Source: VXPQ01 sp965117025
GTDB lineage: Bacteria; Bacteroidota; Rhodothermia; Rhodothermales; VXPQ01
Length of the DNA stretch: 64,000 nt
Reading direction: 5' to 3'
Assembly (NCBI GenBank): GCA_965117025.1
Contig: OZ220746.1
Span: 1 to 64,000, forward strand
Shown here: piece by piece, positions 7,931 through 17,685 of the stretch
Layout of the letters: each line of letters starts with the position of its first letter
Numbering within the stretch: the stretch's first letter is position 1
Program-made: the position numbers and the translations under genes
Notes under the pieces: model-generated
Database searches by the model: none
What the model was told of the DNA's origin: nothing
The model's input: the letters and a program-made list of their open reading frames with translations, nothing else

Positions 7931-9541
7931 ATGAAAGACAAGGTAATCATATTCGATACGACGTTGCGTGACGGCGAACAGGCGCCGGGCGCATCCATGA
8001 CGATCAATGAGAAGATCCGCATCGCCCTGCAGCTCGTAAAGCTGAATGTGGATGTAATCGAGGCCGGTTTTCCCATTTCGTCTCCGGCACAGTTCGAGGC
8101 TGTGGCGAGCATCGTGCGTGACGTGCAGGGTCCCGTGATCTGCGCGCTTGCTCGTGCGCTCGAAGACGATGTACATGCCGCCGGCAAGTCGCTGTCCGGG
8201 GGGCAACGCACACGGATCCATACGTTTATCGCCACCAGCGACATTCACATAGACGCCAAGTTCGGCAGTGACAACTACGGGAAAACGCTCCAGGAGAAAC
8301 GCCGTAACGTCGTACGGATGGCTCGTGAAGCCGTACAACTGGCGCGGACGTATACCGATGATATAGAGTTCAGCACAGAGGATGCGGGGCGCACGGATCA
8401 CGGTTTTTTGTGCGAGGTGATTGCTGCAGCGATTGAGGAGGGCGCCACCACCATCAATATTCCGGACACGACCGGTTATTGCACGCCCACCGAATATGCC
8501 CGCATGTTCGAGGCGGTTCGCAAGGGTGTGCGATCGACGAAGAATGTGGTGCTCTCGACCCACTGTCACGACGACCTCGGTTTCGCTGTGGCCAATTCCA
8601 TCGCCGCCGTGTGTGCGGGCGCCCGGCAGGTCGAGTGTACGATCAACGGCATTGGCGAGCGGGCCGGCAATGCATCGCTGGAAGAAGTAGTGATGGCGCT
8701 GCGTGTCCGGCACGAGCAATTCGGCGTCGACACGGACATTGACGCCACGCATCTTACGGAAACAAGCCGCATGGTATCCGTAGCGACAGGATTTCCGGTG
8801 CCGCCGAACAAGGCTATCGTAGGGCGCAACGCCTTTAGCCACGAAGCCGGCATTCACCAGCATGGCGTGCTGAAGCGCCGGGATACCTACGAGATTATGC
8901 AGGCAGAGGATGTGGGCCAGACGAGCGAACAAATACGTTTGGGGCGGCATTCCGGACGCCACGGCTTTTTCAGCCGTCTGAAGCGGCTGGGTCTGCACGT
9001 CGAGGAGTCCCGCAAGGACACGCTCTATCAGTTATTTGTTCGTCTTGCGGATCGCAAGAAAGAAATCCACGATGCAGATCTGATTCACCTTGTTCAGGGG
9101 AATGCGGAGCATGCGGTTTTACAACATTACCGGCTCGACAAGCTGTCCGTTACCGTTGCCACCGGCAAGCAGCCGAAGGCGGAAGTGGAGGTGTTCAATG
9201 TTTCTACTGAGAAGCGATTGACCGCGGAGGGAACGGGCGATGGCCCTGTGGATGCGGTGTACCGCGCCGTCAACCATGCGCTTGGCAGTGCGCACAAACT
9301 GGAGAGTTATTCTATTCGATCCGTTTCCCAGGGAGCCGGCGCCATTGGCGAAGTGACGGTGCTTATCCGGGAAAGCGGGGCCTTTTTCAGAGGGCAGGCG
9401 CAAAACACGGATGTGATTCGCGCGTCCGCGGATGCTTATATCGATGCGCTCAACAATCTGGAAACCTGGCGATCCGATGAGGAAAACATGACATTCGTGG
9501 GCAATGGCATCATGAGTTCGTTCGAGGGAGGCGTAGCATGA
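7931..9541 (+). CDS. leuA: 2-isopropylmalate synthase
   Basis: Condenses acetyl-CoA with 2-oxoisovalerate, the committed and leucine-inhibited step of leucine synthesis. It has 536 residues. The TIM-barrel domain starts DTTLRDGEQAPGASM and holds the metal ligands in STHCHDDLGFAVANS and NGIGERAGNASLEEVVMAL. After the subdomains, a C-terminal LeuA allosteric dimer domain (AEGTGDGPVDAVYRAVNHAL, about residues 400-520) is present, so leucine feedback is likely. GAGGAG lies just before the ATG. A 155-base gap separates it from leuB and contains only an unremarkable 44-codon ORF. The leuA stop overlaps the leuC start (ATGA). Confidence 0.97.
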   Translation: MKDKVIIFDTTLRDGEQAPGASMTINEKIRIALQLVKLNVDVIEAGFPISSPAQFEAVASIVRDVQGPVICALARALEDDVHAAGKSLSGGQRTRIHTFIATSDIHIDAKFGSDNYGKTLQEKRRNVVRMAREAVQLARTYTDDIEFSTEDAGRTDHGFLCEVIAAAIEEGATTINIPDTTGYCTPTEYARMFEAVRKGVRSTKNVVLSTHCHDDLGFAVANSIAAVCAGARQVECTINGIGERAGNASLEEVVMALRVRHEQFGVDTDIDATHLTETSRMVSVATGFPVPPNKAIVGRNAFSHEAGIHQHGVLKRRDTYEIMQAEDVGQTSEQIRLGRHSGRHGFFSRLKRLGLHVEESRKDTLYQLFVRLADRKKEIHDADLIHLVQGNAEHAVLQHYRLDKLSVTVATGKQPKAEVEVFNVSTEKRLTAEGTGDGPVDAVYRAVNHALGSAHKLESYSIRSVSQGAGAIGEVTVLIRESGAFFRGQAQNTDVIRASADAYIDALNNLETWRSDEENMTFVGNGIMSSFEGGVA

Positions 9542-10830
9542 CGATTACGGAAAAAATACTGGCGCGGCACGCAGGTCGGGATCGGGTGGCGCCCGGAGAT
9601 AACATCTGGGTGGATGTGGACATCCTCATGACGCACGATGTGTGCGGCCCTCCGACCATCGATATTTTCCGCCGCGAATTCGGAGCCGATGCGGCGCCGT
9701 GGGACAAGGAGAAACTGGTGATCATTCCGGATCACTACATCTTCACGAAGAACCACCATGCGAACCGGAATGTGGATTTGCTTCGGGCCTTTGCCGCAGA
9801 GCACGATCTCCCGTATTACTATGATCCGGGGACGCCGAGCTACAAGGGCGTATGCCACATGGCGCTTGCCGAGGAAGGGTTCAACGTGCCGGGTTCGCTG
9901 CTGATCGGCACGGACAGTCACACATGCACTTCCGGTGCGTTCGGCATGTTTTCGACCGGAGTGGGCAACACGGACGCTGCACTGATCATGGGCACCGGCA
10001 AGCTCTGGCTCAAGGTCCCCGAAACGATGCGATTCGTGTTCGAGGGGTCTCTCCCTCCTTATCTCATGGCGAAGGACCTCATCCTGCAGGTCATCGGCGA
10101 CATCGGGACGGATGGGGGTACCTACCGCGCGCTCGAATTCGACGGAGAAGCGGTCTACGATCTGCCGGTCCACGAGCGCATGACGTTGACGAATATGGCG
10201 ATCGAAGCGGGCGGGAAGAACGGGATCATTCCCCCCGACGAAAAAACCTTCGAGTATGTGCGGGCGCGCACCGATGCGGAGTTTGAGCCTGTCTACGGCG
10301 ATCCCGATGCCCGGTATCATACGCTCAAGACTTACCGTGTCGAGGACATCGAACCGCTTGTGGCGAAGCCGCACAGCCCGGACAACCGGGCAACGGTGTC
10401 GGAAGTGGTCGGGACACGCCTGGATCGGGCGTACGTCGGTAGTTGCACCGGCGGCAAGCTGGAGGATTTTGTGGCGGCGGCGAGCATCCTGCGAGGGCAG
10501 GAGGTAGTCATCGATACCTACATCGTGCCGGCGACGACCTGGATCGGCAAGCAGTTGCACACGACGCGTGTCGAAGGCGACACGCTGTACGAAATCTTCG
10601 AACGATCCGGTTGCAAACTGGGCCAGGCTTCCTGCGCGGCGTGCCTCGGCGGACCGTCGGACACGTTTGGCAGAACCCACGGCACGGAAGTCGTGATCTC
10701 CACCACGAATCGAAACTTCCCCGGACGCATGGGCAGCAAGGACGCTTCCGTATATCTGGCGTCTCCCTACACGGTGGCGGCCTCTGCGCTTTCCGGAGTC
10801 ATTACGGATCCTCGCGAGGTGCTGGTATGA
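9538..10830 (+). CDS. leuC: 3-isopropylmalate dehydratase, large subunit
   Basis: Aconitase-family isomerase subunit interconverting 2- and 3-isopropylmalate. Its 430 residues are typical of the shorter LeuC/HacA-type clade rather than the roughly 470-residue enterobacterial form. The [4Fe-4S] ligands are visible in VGSCTGG and in the CKLGQASCAACLGG pair. Substrate motifs are GTDSHTCTSGAFGMFSTGVGNTD and STTNRNFPGRMG. It overlaps leuA by 4 bases at its start and leuD by 4 bases at its end, so the heterodimer subunits are translationally coupled. Confidence 0.96.
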   Translation: MTITEKILARHAGRDRVAPGDNIWVDVDILMTHDVCGPPTIDIFRREFGADAAPWDKEKLVIIPDHYIFTKNHHANRNVDLLRAFAAEHDLPYYYDPGTPSYKGVCHMALAEEGFNVPGSLLIGTDSHTCTSGAFGMFSTGVGNTDAALIMGTGKLWLKVPETMRFVFEGSLPPYLMAKDLILQVIGDIGTDGGTYRALEFDGEAVYDLPVHERMTLTNMAIEAGGKNGIIPPDEKTFEYVRARTDAEFEPVYGDPDARYHTLKTYRVEDIEPLVAKPHSPDNRATVSEVVGTRLDRAYVGSCTGGKLEDFVAAASILRGQEVVIDTYIVPATTWIGKQLHTTRVEGDTLYEIFERSGCKLGQASCAACLGGPSDTFGRTHGTEVVISTTNRNFPGRMGSKDASVYLASPYTVAASALSGVITDPREVLV

Positions 10831-11390
10831 AAAAGATGATTACGGGAGCGGCTTACGTCGTGGGCGACGCCATCGATACAGACCAGATTATTCCGGCGGA
10901 GCACCTGGTGTACAGTCTGTCCGACCCGGAGGAGCGGAAGTATTACGGGCGCTATGCGCTCAGCGGCGTACCGCAGGATCAGCAGGGGCTTCCTTACGGA
11001 AACCGGCTGTTTACCGAGGAGGATGCGTTCGAGAGCGCCTATACGATTGTGGTGGGCGGTTCGAATTTCGGGTGCGGGTCTTCGCGAGAGCATGCCCCGT
11101 TTGCGTTGCAGGAAGCCGGATGCACTGCGGTGGTGGCCGAGAGTTATGCCCGCATCTTTTATCGCAATGCGGTGGACGGAGGGTTTATTGTTCCATTCGA
11201 GTCGATCGAGCGGCTGGTCGGGCGCGTGCGCACGGGGGATCTCCTCGAAATAGATACGACGCTCGGCAAGCTTGCCAACCGCACGACCGGAGAGGAGTTT
11301 TTGCTCAAACCGCTTGGGGATGTGGCTGATATCCTGAAAGCAGGCAATGTTTTCGAATTCGCAAGACAAGCCGGATTTATGCCGACATGA
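10827..11390 (+). CDS. leuD: 3-isopropylmalate dehydratase, small subunit
   Basis: Swivel-domain partner of LeuC; 187 residues from MKKMITGAAYVVGDAIDTDQIIPAEHL. Diagnostic motifs are GGSNFGCGSSREHAPFALQEAG and AESYARIFYRNAVDGG. The start ATG lies inside the leuC stop (ATGA), which selects this start over the longer open frame upstream. The short length matches the archaeal/thermophile-like LeuD clade that pairs with the shorter LeuC. Confidence 0.96.
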   Translation: MKKMITGAAYVVGDAIDTDQIIPAEHLVYSLSDPEERKYYGRYALSGVPQDQQGLPYGNRLFTEEDAFESAYTIVVGGSNFGCGSSREHAPFALQEAGCTAVVAESYARIFYRNAVDGGFIVPFESIERLVGRVRTGDLLEIDTTLGKLANRTTGEEFLLKPLGDVADILKAGNVFEFARQAGFMPT

Positions 11391-11462
11391 TGCATCGAAT
11401 AGTGTGTGGCTGCTACAAGCTGTGGTCATGAGTAATGCCACAACGGGCAATCAGAAATCAAA

Positions 11463-13100
11463 ATGGATACCTTCATGCCAGAAAATGCCGACGAACCGGT
11501 CCTTGTGGAGCTCTTCGATACGACGCTCCGAGACGGCACGCAAGGTGAGCACGTTTCGCTGACGGCTCGCGACAAGTTGCGGATCGCAAGACGTCTTGAC
11601 CACTTTGGCGTTGGCATTATAGAGGGGGGATGGCCTGGTTCAAATCCGAAAGACCAGGAATTTTTCGAATTGGCGCGGGATGTGGAATGGGAGCAGGCGC
11701 GCATCTGTGCTTTTGGTTCCACGCGCCGTGTACAGTACGCTCCGGAGGACGACCCCAACCTTCGGGCCATGTTGGCCGCGGATACCCCGGTGGTTTCCCT
11801 CTTCGGCAAAAGCTGGACGCTCCATGTGGAAGTGGCGCTGGGCGTAACCCGGGAGGAAAACCTGGATCTGATCCGTTCATCCGTAGCGTATCTGAAGGCG
11901 CACGGAAAGCATGTAGTGTACGATGCAGAGCATTTTTTCGACGGGTATCTGAACGACCATGTTTATGCCCTGGAAACACTGGAGGCTGCTGCCTCGGCAG
12001 GTGCGGACGTGTTGGCCCTGTGCGATACGAACGGGGGCACGATGCCGGGTACACTGGGCCGGATCGTCGGGGATGTAGCGGGCCGGTTCGAAGCGGAGCT
12101 CGGCATTCATGCGCACAATGATGCCGGATGTGCTGCAGCCAATTCGATCGTGGCGGTACAGGCCGGCGCCCGGCATGTGCAGGGGACGATCAATGGGATC
12201 GGAGAACGCTGCGGCAACGCGGATCTGACCGCGATTGTCCCCGGACTCCAACTCAAACTCGGATACGCATGCGTTCCGCCCGACAGAATGCGTGAACTCA
12301 CGGATCTGTCCCATTTCGTATACGAAGTGGCGAACCTCGATCCGGTGGGGCGGTCGGCGTATGTGGGTCGGAGCGCCTTCGCCCACAAAGGCGGCATCCA
12401 TGTGTCGGCGGTGATGAAGGAACCGGCGGCGTACGAGCATCTCATGCCCGAACAGGTCGGTAACAAGCGCCGGGTGCTTGTGTCTGATTTGTCAGGCCGC
12501 AGCAACGTACGCTACAAGGCACAGGAACTGGGCCTTGATCTGGGCAAAGGAGACGAGGCGGCCCGCGCCGTAAAGCGCATCAAGGACCTCGAGCATCTCG
12601 GGTATGAATTCGAGGGCGCCGAAGCTTCGTTCGAATTGTTGCTCCGGCAGATTCAGGGCGAGGAAACGGAGTTCTTTTCTCTGGAGCGACTTCGGGTCCA
12701 GAGTGAACTCAGCGATGCTGGCGCGGATACCACCCAGGCGACGGTGGCTCTTCGCGTGGATGGCCGCAGGGAATTGCTCGTGGCCGAAGGCGTGGGGCCG
12801 GTAGATGCTCTTTCGAATGCATTACGCGGCGTGTTGATCGCCTTTTATCCGAATCTCGAACAGGTGCATCTCGCCGATTACAAGGTGCGCGTGGTGAGTC
12901 CCGAAGACGGCACGGCGGCGTATGTCCGTGTGCTCGTTGAGCATAAGAACGGGAACGAGACATGGAATACGGTGGGTGTTTCCACCAATATTCTGGAAGC
13001 AAGTTGGCAGGCTATCGCAGATGGTATCCGGTATGCGCTGATGCGGGAAGGGGCCAGGCCAGTCCGTTCCATGAAAGAAGCCCTCGTTCATCAAGACTGA
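11463..13100 (+). CDS. cimA: (R)-citramalate synthase
   Basis: Condenses acetyl-CoA and pyruvate to citramalate, feeding 2-oxobutyrate for isoleucine without threonine deaminase. It has 545 residues of the LeuA superfamily but the CimA (TIGR00977) type: FDTTLRDGTQGEHVSLTARDKLRIARRLD, EGGWPGSNPKD, GKSWTLHVEVALG and YDAEHFFDGYLNDH distinguish it from LeuA. HAHNDAGCAAANS gives the metal-binding histidines, FAHKGGIHVSAVMK follows, and a C-terminal regulatory domain (about 400-530) is present. It follows leuD by 72 bases; LeuBCD would complete the citramalate route. A second ATG at 11475 (MPENADEP) is an alternative start. Confidence 0.93.
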   Translation: MDTFMPENADEPVLVELFDTTLRDGTQGEHVSLTARDKLRIARRLDHFGVGIIEGGWPGSNPKDQEFFELARDVEWEQARICAFGSTRRVQYAPEDDPNLRAMLAADTPVVSLFGKSWTLHVEVALGVTREENLDLIRSSVAYLKAHGKHVVYDAEHFFDGYLNDHVYALETLEAAASAGADVLALCDTNGGTMPGTLGRIVGDVAGRFEAELGIHAHNDAGCAAANSIVAVQAGARHVQGTINGIGERCGNADLTAIVPGLQLKLGYACVPPDRMRELTDLSHFVYEVANLDPVGRSAYVGRSAFAHKGGIHVSAVMKEPAAYEHLMPEQVGNKRRVLVSDLSGRSNVRYKAQELGLDLGKGDEAARAVKRIKDLEHLGYEFEGAEASFELLLRQIQGEETEFFSLERLRVQSELSDAGADTTQATVALRVDGRRELLVAEGVGPVDALSNALRGVLIAFYPNLEQVHLADYKVRVVSPEDGTAAYVRVLVEHKNGNETWNTVGVSTNILEASWQAIADGIRYALMREGARPVRSMKEALVHQD

Positions 13101-13124
13101 AGAAGGACGCAGTACCCAGGCATT

Positions 13125-16100
13125 ATGCAGTTACCACGTATCCGCGAAGGTCTTTACGATTCGTTTTACGAGCACGACGCGTGCGGCGTCGGTTTCGTTT
13201 GCAACGTGCAGAACGAACCGGTCCACGATATTGTGCAGAAGGGGCTCGAAATGCTGAACAACCTGGGACATCGCTCGGCATGCGGATGCGATGACCGGAC
13301 AAGCGACGGAACGGGTATTCTTCTTCAGATGCCGCACGAATTTCTGGCGCCGGTGCTGAAAGAACTCGGCGCCGGCGTACGCGCGCCCGGCGAATATGCG
13401 GTCGGCATGGTTTTTTTGCCCCGGGACGCCCGTGCGCGGACGTTTTGCAGGGATGCTTTCGAGGAAATCGTTCGGGCGGAAGAGCAGGAATTTCTCGGGT
13501 GGCGCCGCGTACCGATTTGTCCGGATTCTGTGGGGGAAGCCGCCGCGGGAATGCAGCCCGAACTCTGGCAGGTGCTTGTGGGACGTGGGAAGCAGATCGT
13601 CGATCAGGATGCATTTGAACGCAAGCTGTATGTCATCCGCAAAGTGGTCGAACATACCATAGCGGGGGCGGATACACCGGGGACGAGCGAATTTTATATT
13701 CCCTCGTTATCCTCGCGCACGATCATCTACAAGGGGATGTTATTGGCTGAGGACCTGTCCGGGTTTTATCCCGACCTGGTTGATCCTCGCATGAAAAGTG
13801 CGCTTGCGATGGTGCATGCGCGATTTTCGACGAATACGCTGCCGAAGTGGCCGCTGGCGCAGCCATTCCGCTTTTTGTGCCACAACGGGGAGATCAACAC
13901 GCTCCGGGGCAATTTTAACTGGATGAATGCCCGGCAGTCGCTGTTCGAGTCGGAACTCTTCGGCGACGACATGCAGAAGCTTTTGCCCATACTGACCGAG
14001 GGCGCCAGCGATTCGGCCATTCTGGACAATGCCCTCGAACTGCTCTACTTTACGGGCCGTTCGCTTCCGCACGCTATGATGATGCTCGTGCCGGAAGCCT
14101 GGGAGTACACCCGGGAGATGAGCGAAGACAGGCGCGCCTTTTACGAGTACCATTCCTGTTTGATGGAGCCGTGGGACGGCCCCGCCGTGCTGCCCTTTAC
14201 GGACGGCCGGTACATCGGTGCGATTCTCGACCGGAATGGTTTGCGTCCCTCCCGGTTTACGGTCACGAAAGACGGTCTGGTCATTCTGGCCTCCGAGACG
14301 GGCGTCCTCGATATAGATCCGGCCGATGTGGTGTCGAAGGGGCGCTTGCAGCCCGGCAAGATGTTTCTGGTTGACCTGGAAGAGCACCGGGTTATTGAAG
14401 ATGAGGAAATCAAGCAAAGGCTGGCCACCCGCCGCCCTTATACCGAGTGGCTCCGGGATCACGCCGTGCGCTTGCAGGATTTGCCGGATTACGGCAGACC
14501 GGCGCGGCATTCCCCTGAAGAACTTCATGTTCTGGAAAAAATGTTCGGCTACACACTCGAGGACGAGCGCCTCCTTATGAAGCCTATGGGGCTGCACGGA
14601 AAGGAAGCCCTCGGTTCGATGGGGGACGATACGCCCCTCGCGGTGTTGTCGGATAAGCCGCGCCTCCTGTATGATTATTTTCGCCAGTTGTTTGCGCAGG
14701 TAACGAATCCTCCGCTCGACGCGATCCGCGAAGAGATGGTGACCTCCCTGTTCACGCAACTGGGGGCTGAGCGGGATCTTTTCAAGGAGACGCCGCAGCA
14801 TTGCCGTAAACTGATTCTGAAGCAGCCCATTCTTTCGGATCGGGATCTCGCGCGCATCCCGAATTCGGGAATCGAGGAATTGAAGACACAGAAGATCGAC
14901 ATCGTATTCGATGCAGATAGTGGTGGGGAGGGGCTTCGCAAGGCGCTCGAGCATCTGTGCGAAGAGGCGGAGCGGCTGGTGCGCGAAGGTCGGTCTGTAC
15001 TGGTGTTGTCGGATCGCGCGGCCGGCCCGGATCTGGCGCCTATTCCGGCATTGCTCGCTACCGGCGCCGTACATCATCGCCTGATTCGCGAAGGGCTTCG
15101 TACCCGTGCTTCCATCGTGGTGGAAAGTGGAGAGCCTCGAGAGGTGCATCATTTTTGTACCCTTATCGGGTACGGCGCCGATGCGGTGAACCCGTGGCTG
15201 GCCTTGCAGGTGATCGAACGCTTGCTGGAAGGAGAAGAAATTTCCAACACCGAGGCAAGAGTCGGTTACATGAAGTCGATCGGGAAGGGGATTCTCAAAG
15301 TGATGTCGAAGATGGGCATTTCCACGGTGCAGAGTTACCGGGGCGCCCAGATTTTCGAGGCGGTCGGTCTGGCTCAGGATTTCGTCGACCGGTACTTCAC
15401 AGGTACGGCAAGCCGTATAGGCGGCATCGATCTCGATACGATTGCCGAGGAGACGATGATGCGTCATCGTCAGGCCTGGCCGGATGTCCCTCTTGTTTTC
15501 TCGAATGGGCTGGACCCGGGCGGGCGATATCTCTGGCGGCGCAACGGGGAACACCACCTGTTCAACCCCATGACGATTGCGCGCCTGCAGCAAGCGGTGC
15601 GCTCCGGAGAGGCCTCTACCTACGAGGAGTATTCCCGGCGGGTCAACGATCAGACCCGGCAGCTCGGCACGTTGCGCGGGTTGCTTGTGCTCGACGAAGA
15701 GGGGGCAACGCCCGTGCCGCTCGATGAAGTGGAACCGTGGACGGAGATCGTCAAGCGGTTCAAGACAGGCGCCATGTCGTACGGGTCCATTTCGAAGGAA
15801 ACCCACGAGACGCTTGCTATTGCCATGAACCGTCTCGGGGGCAAGAGCAACACGGGCGAAGGCGGCGAGGACCCGGAGCGGTATGACCGCCTCAGTGAAA
15901 AGCGAAGCGCGATCAAACAGGTGGCGTCGGGGCGTTTTGGCGTGACCATCGATTACCTGACGAGCGCCGACGAGATTCAGATCAAAATGGCCCAGGGGGC
16001 CAAGCCCGGGGAAGGCGGACAATTGCCGGGCGAAAAGGTGTATCCGTGGATTGCGAAGACACGCCATTCGACTCCTTACGTAGGCCTCATTTCCCCGCCT

Positions 16101-17657
16101 CCTCACCACGATATCTATTCGATCGAGGATCTGGCGCAGTTGATCCACGACCTCAAGAATTCGAACCCGGACGCACGGGTTACGGTCAAGCTTGTCTCCG
16201 AGGTGGGGGTAGGGACGGTCGCTGCCGGTGTGGCGAAAGGCAAGGCCGACCTCGTGCTGATTTCCGGCCACGACGGAGGGACCGGCGCCTCCCCGCAAAC
16301 CTCCATCATGCACGCAGGGTTACCCTGGGAGCTGGGCCTGTCCGAAACGCATCAGGTGCTTGTCCGGAATGGGCTCCGGAGCCGCATTCGGGTGGAATGC
16401 GACGGGCAACTCAAGACCGGGCTCGACGTAGCGGTCGCTTGTCTGCTGGGGGCGGACGAATTCGGCTTCTCGACGGCGCCGCTGGTGGCGATAGGCTGCA
16501 TTATGATGCGTAAATGCCATCTGAATACCTGTCCTGTCGGTATCGCTACACAGGACCCGGAACTCCGGAAGAAATTCGAAGGGCAGCCGGAAGATGTGAT
16601 CAATTATTTCCACTTCGTCGCGGAAGAGTTGCGCGAAATCATGGCCCGTCTCGGATTCCGCACGGTGGAGGATATGACCGGACAGGTGCAGCGGTTGAAA
16701 GTGCGCCCGGGCATCGAGCACTGGAAGGCCAGGCACCTGGATATTTCCCCGATTCTTGTGAAACCGGAGGTACCCGAAGCGCTGCGCAAGTTCCATGCAA
16801 CAGAGCAGGATCACGGCATCGACAAGGCGCTGGATCATCGTCTGATCGAAATGGCCAGCCCGGCGCTCGAAACGAAGACCCCGGTTGCGTTCGACATCGC
16901 TATTCGGAATATCAACCGGACGGTCGGAACGTTGCTCTCCGCCGAGGTGAGCAAGCGATATCCGATCACAGGCCTTCCTGACGATACGATCCGTATCAAC
17001 ATGGCCGGATCCGGGGGGCAGAGTTTCTTCGCCTTCGGGGCCCCGGGCATTACCGTCCACCTGAGAGGCGATTCGAACGATTATTTCGGCAAGGGGCTTT
17101 CCGGTTCCCGTATTATCGTCCAGCCGCCGGAAAACGCCGGGTACGATGCGCATAGCAACATTATCATCGGCAATGTGGCGTTGTACGGCGCCACGAGCGG
17201 GGAAGTGTTCGTGCGCGGGCGCGCCGGCGAACGTTTCGGCGTGCGCAACAGCGGCGTGCATGCCGTGGTCGAAGGCCTCGGCGATCACGGGTGTGAGTAC
17301 ATGACCGGCGGCCGTGTGGTCGTGCTTGGCCCCACCGGCCGTAATTTTGCGGCGGGTATGAGCGGAGGTGTGGCGTACGTGCTTGACGGCACCCTGGAAT
17401 TCAGGACGTTACGTTGCAATGGCAAGATGGTGGATATCGAGAGGGTGGAAGATCCTGCCGATATGGAGGAGCTGCATGCGATGGTGGAGAAGCACTATCG
17501 CCTTACAGGCAGCTCCGTCGCGGAATGGGTTCTTGAAAACTGGGAAGCCGCGCTGGAAGAATTCATCAAGATCATGCCGGTCGAATATCGAAATGCCCTC
17601 CTCCGGTTGGAGGAAGAAGCGGGACAGGCGATTATGCCGGAACATGCCGTCGTATAG
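13125..17657 (+). CDS. gltB: glutamate synthase, large (alpha) subunit
   Basis: Glutamine:2-oxoglutarate aminotransferase large chain, 1510 residues as in other bacterial GltB. The N-terminal class II amidotransferase starts after a 19-residue propeptide, with nucleophile Cys20 in HDACGVGFV. The central domain is followed by the FMN-binding synthase domain (TGEGGEDPERYDRLSEKRSAIKQ with PGEGGQLPGEKV, then ISGHDGGTGASP). The 3Fe-4S ligands are C1125, C1131 and C1136 (CIMMRKCHLNTCPVG). The C-terminal GXGXG beta-helix ends the protein. It lies 24 bases after cimA and before gltD, supplying glutamate for the transaminations that finish branched-chain synthesis. Confidence 0.98.
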   Translation: MQLPRIREGLYDSFYEHDACGVGFVCNVQNEPVHDIVQKGLEMLNNLGHRSACGCDDRTSDGTGILLQMPHEFLAPVLKELGAGVRAPGEYAVGMVFLPRDARARTFCRDAFEEIVRAEEQEFLGWRRVPICPDSVGEAAAGMQPELWQVLVGRGKQIVDQDAFERKLYVIRKVVEHTIAGADTPGTSEFYIPSLSSRTIIYKGMLLAEDLSGFYPDLVDPRMKSALAMVHARFSTNTLPKWPLAQPFRFLCHNGEINTLRGNFNWMNARQSLFESELFGDDMQKLLPILTEGASDSAILDNALELLYFTGRSLPHAMMMLVPEAWEYTREMSEDRRAFYEYHSCLMEPWDGPAVLPFTDGRYIGAILDRNGLRPSRFTVTKDGLVILASETGVLDIDPADVVSKGRLQPGKMFLVDLEEHRVIEDEEIKQRLATRRPYTEWLRDHAVRLQDLPDYGRPARHSPEELHVLEKMFGYTLEDERLLMKPMGLHGKEALGSMGDDTPLAVLSDKPRLLYDYFRQLFAQVTNPPLDAIREEMVTSLFTQLGAERDLFKETPQHCRKLILKQPILSDRDLARIPNSGIEELKTQKIDIVFDADSGGEGLRKALEHLCEEAERLVREGRSVLVLSDRAAGPDLAPIPALLATGAVHHRLIREGLRTRASIVVESGEPREVHHFCTLIGYGADAVNPWLALQVIERLLEGEEISNTEARVGYMKSIGKGILKVMSKMGISTVQSYRGAQIFEAVGLAQDFVDRYFTGTASRIGGIDLDTIAEETMMRHRQAWPDVPLVFSNGLDPGGRYLWRRNGEHHLFNPMTIARLQQAVRSGEASTYEEYSRRVNDQTRQLGTLRGLLVLDEEGATPVPLDEVEPWTEIVKRFKTGAMSYGSISKETHETLAIAMNRLGGKSNTGEGGEDPERYDRLSEKRSAIKQVASGRFGVTIDYLTSADEIQIKMAQGAKPGEGGQLPGEKVYPWIAKTRHSTPYVGLISPPPHHDIYSIEDLAQLIHDLKNSNPDARVTVKLVSEVGVGTVAAGVAKGKADLVLISGHDGGTGASPQTSIMHAGLPWELGLSETHQVLVRNGLRSRIRVECDGQLKTGLDVAVACLLGADEFGFSTAPLVAIGCIMMRKCHLNTCPVGIATQDPELRKKFEGQPEDVINYFHFVAEELREIMARLGFRTVEDMTGQVQRLKVRPGIEHWKARHLDISPILVKPEVPEALRKFHATEQDHGIDKALDHRLIEMASPALETKTPVAFDIAIRNINRTVGTLLSAEVSKRYPITGLPDDTIRINMAGSGGQSFFAFGAPGITVHLRGDSNDYFGKGLSGSRIIVQPPENAGYDAHSNIIIGNVALYGATSGEVFVRGRAGERFGVRNSGVHAVVEGLGDHGCEYMTGGRVVVLGPTGRNFAAGMSGGVAYVLDGTLEFRTLRCNGKMVDIERVEDPADMEELHAMVEKHYRLTGSSVAEWVLENWEAALEEFIKIMPVEYRNALLRLEEEAGQAIMPEHAVV

Positions 17658-17685
17658 ACGGGGGTTTGCAAGGGATCAGAAGTAC

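Noticed and set aside
13740..16313. 857-codon open frame on the minus strand
   Set aside because: Lies wholly antisense to gltB, has no recognisable domain and a biased composition; it is a mirror frame of a GC-rich gene.
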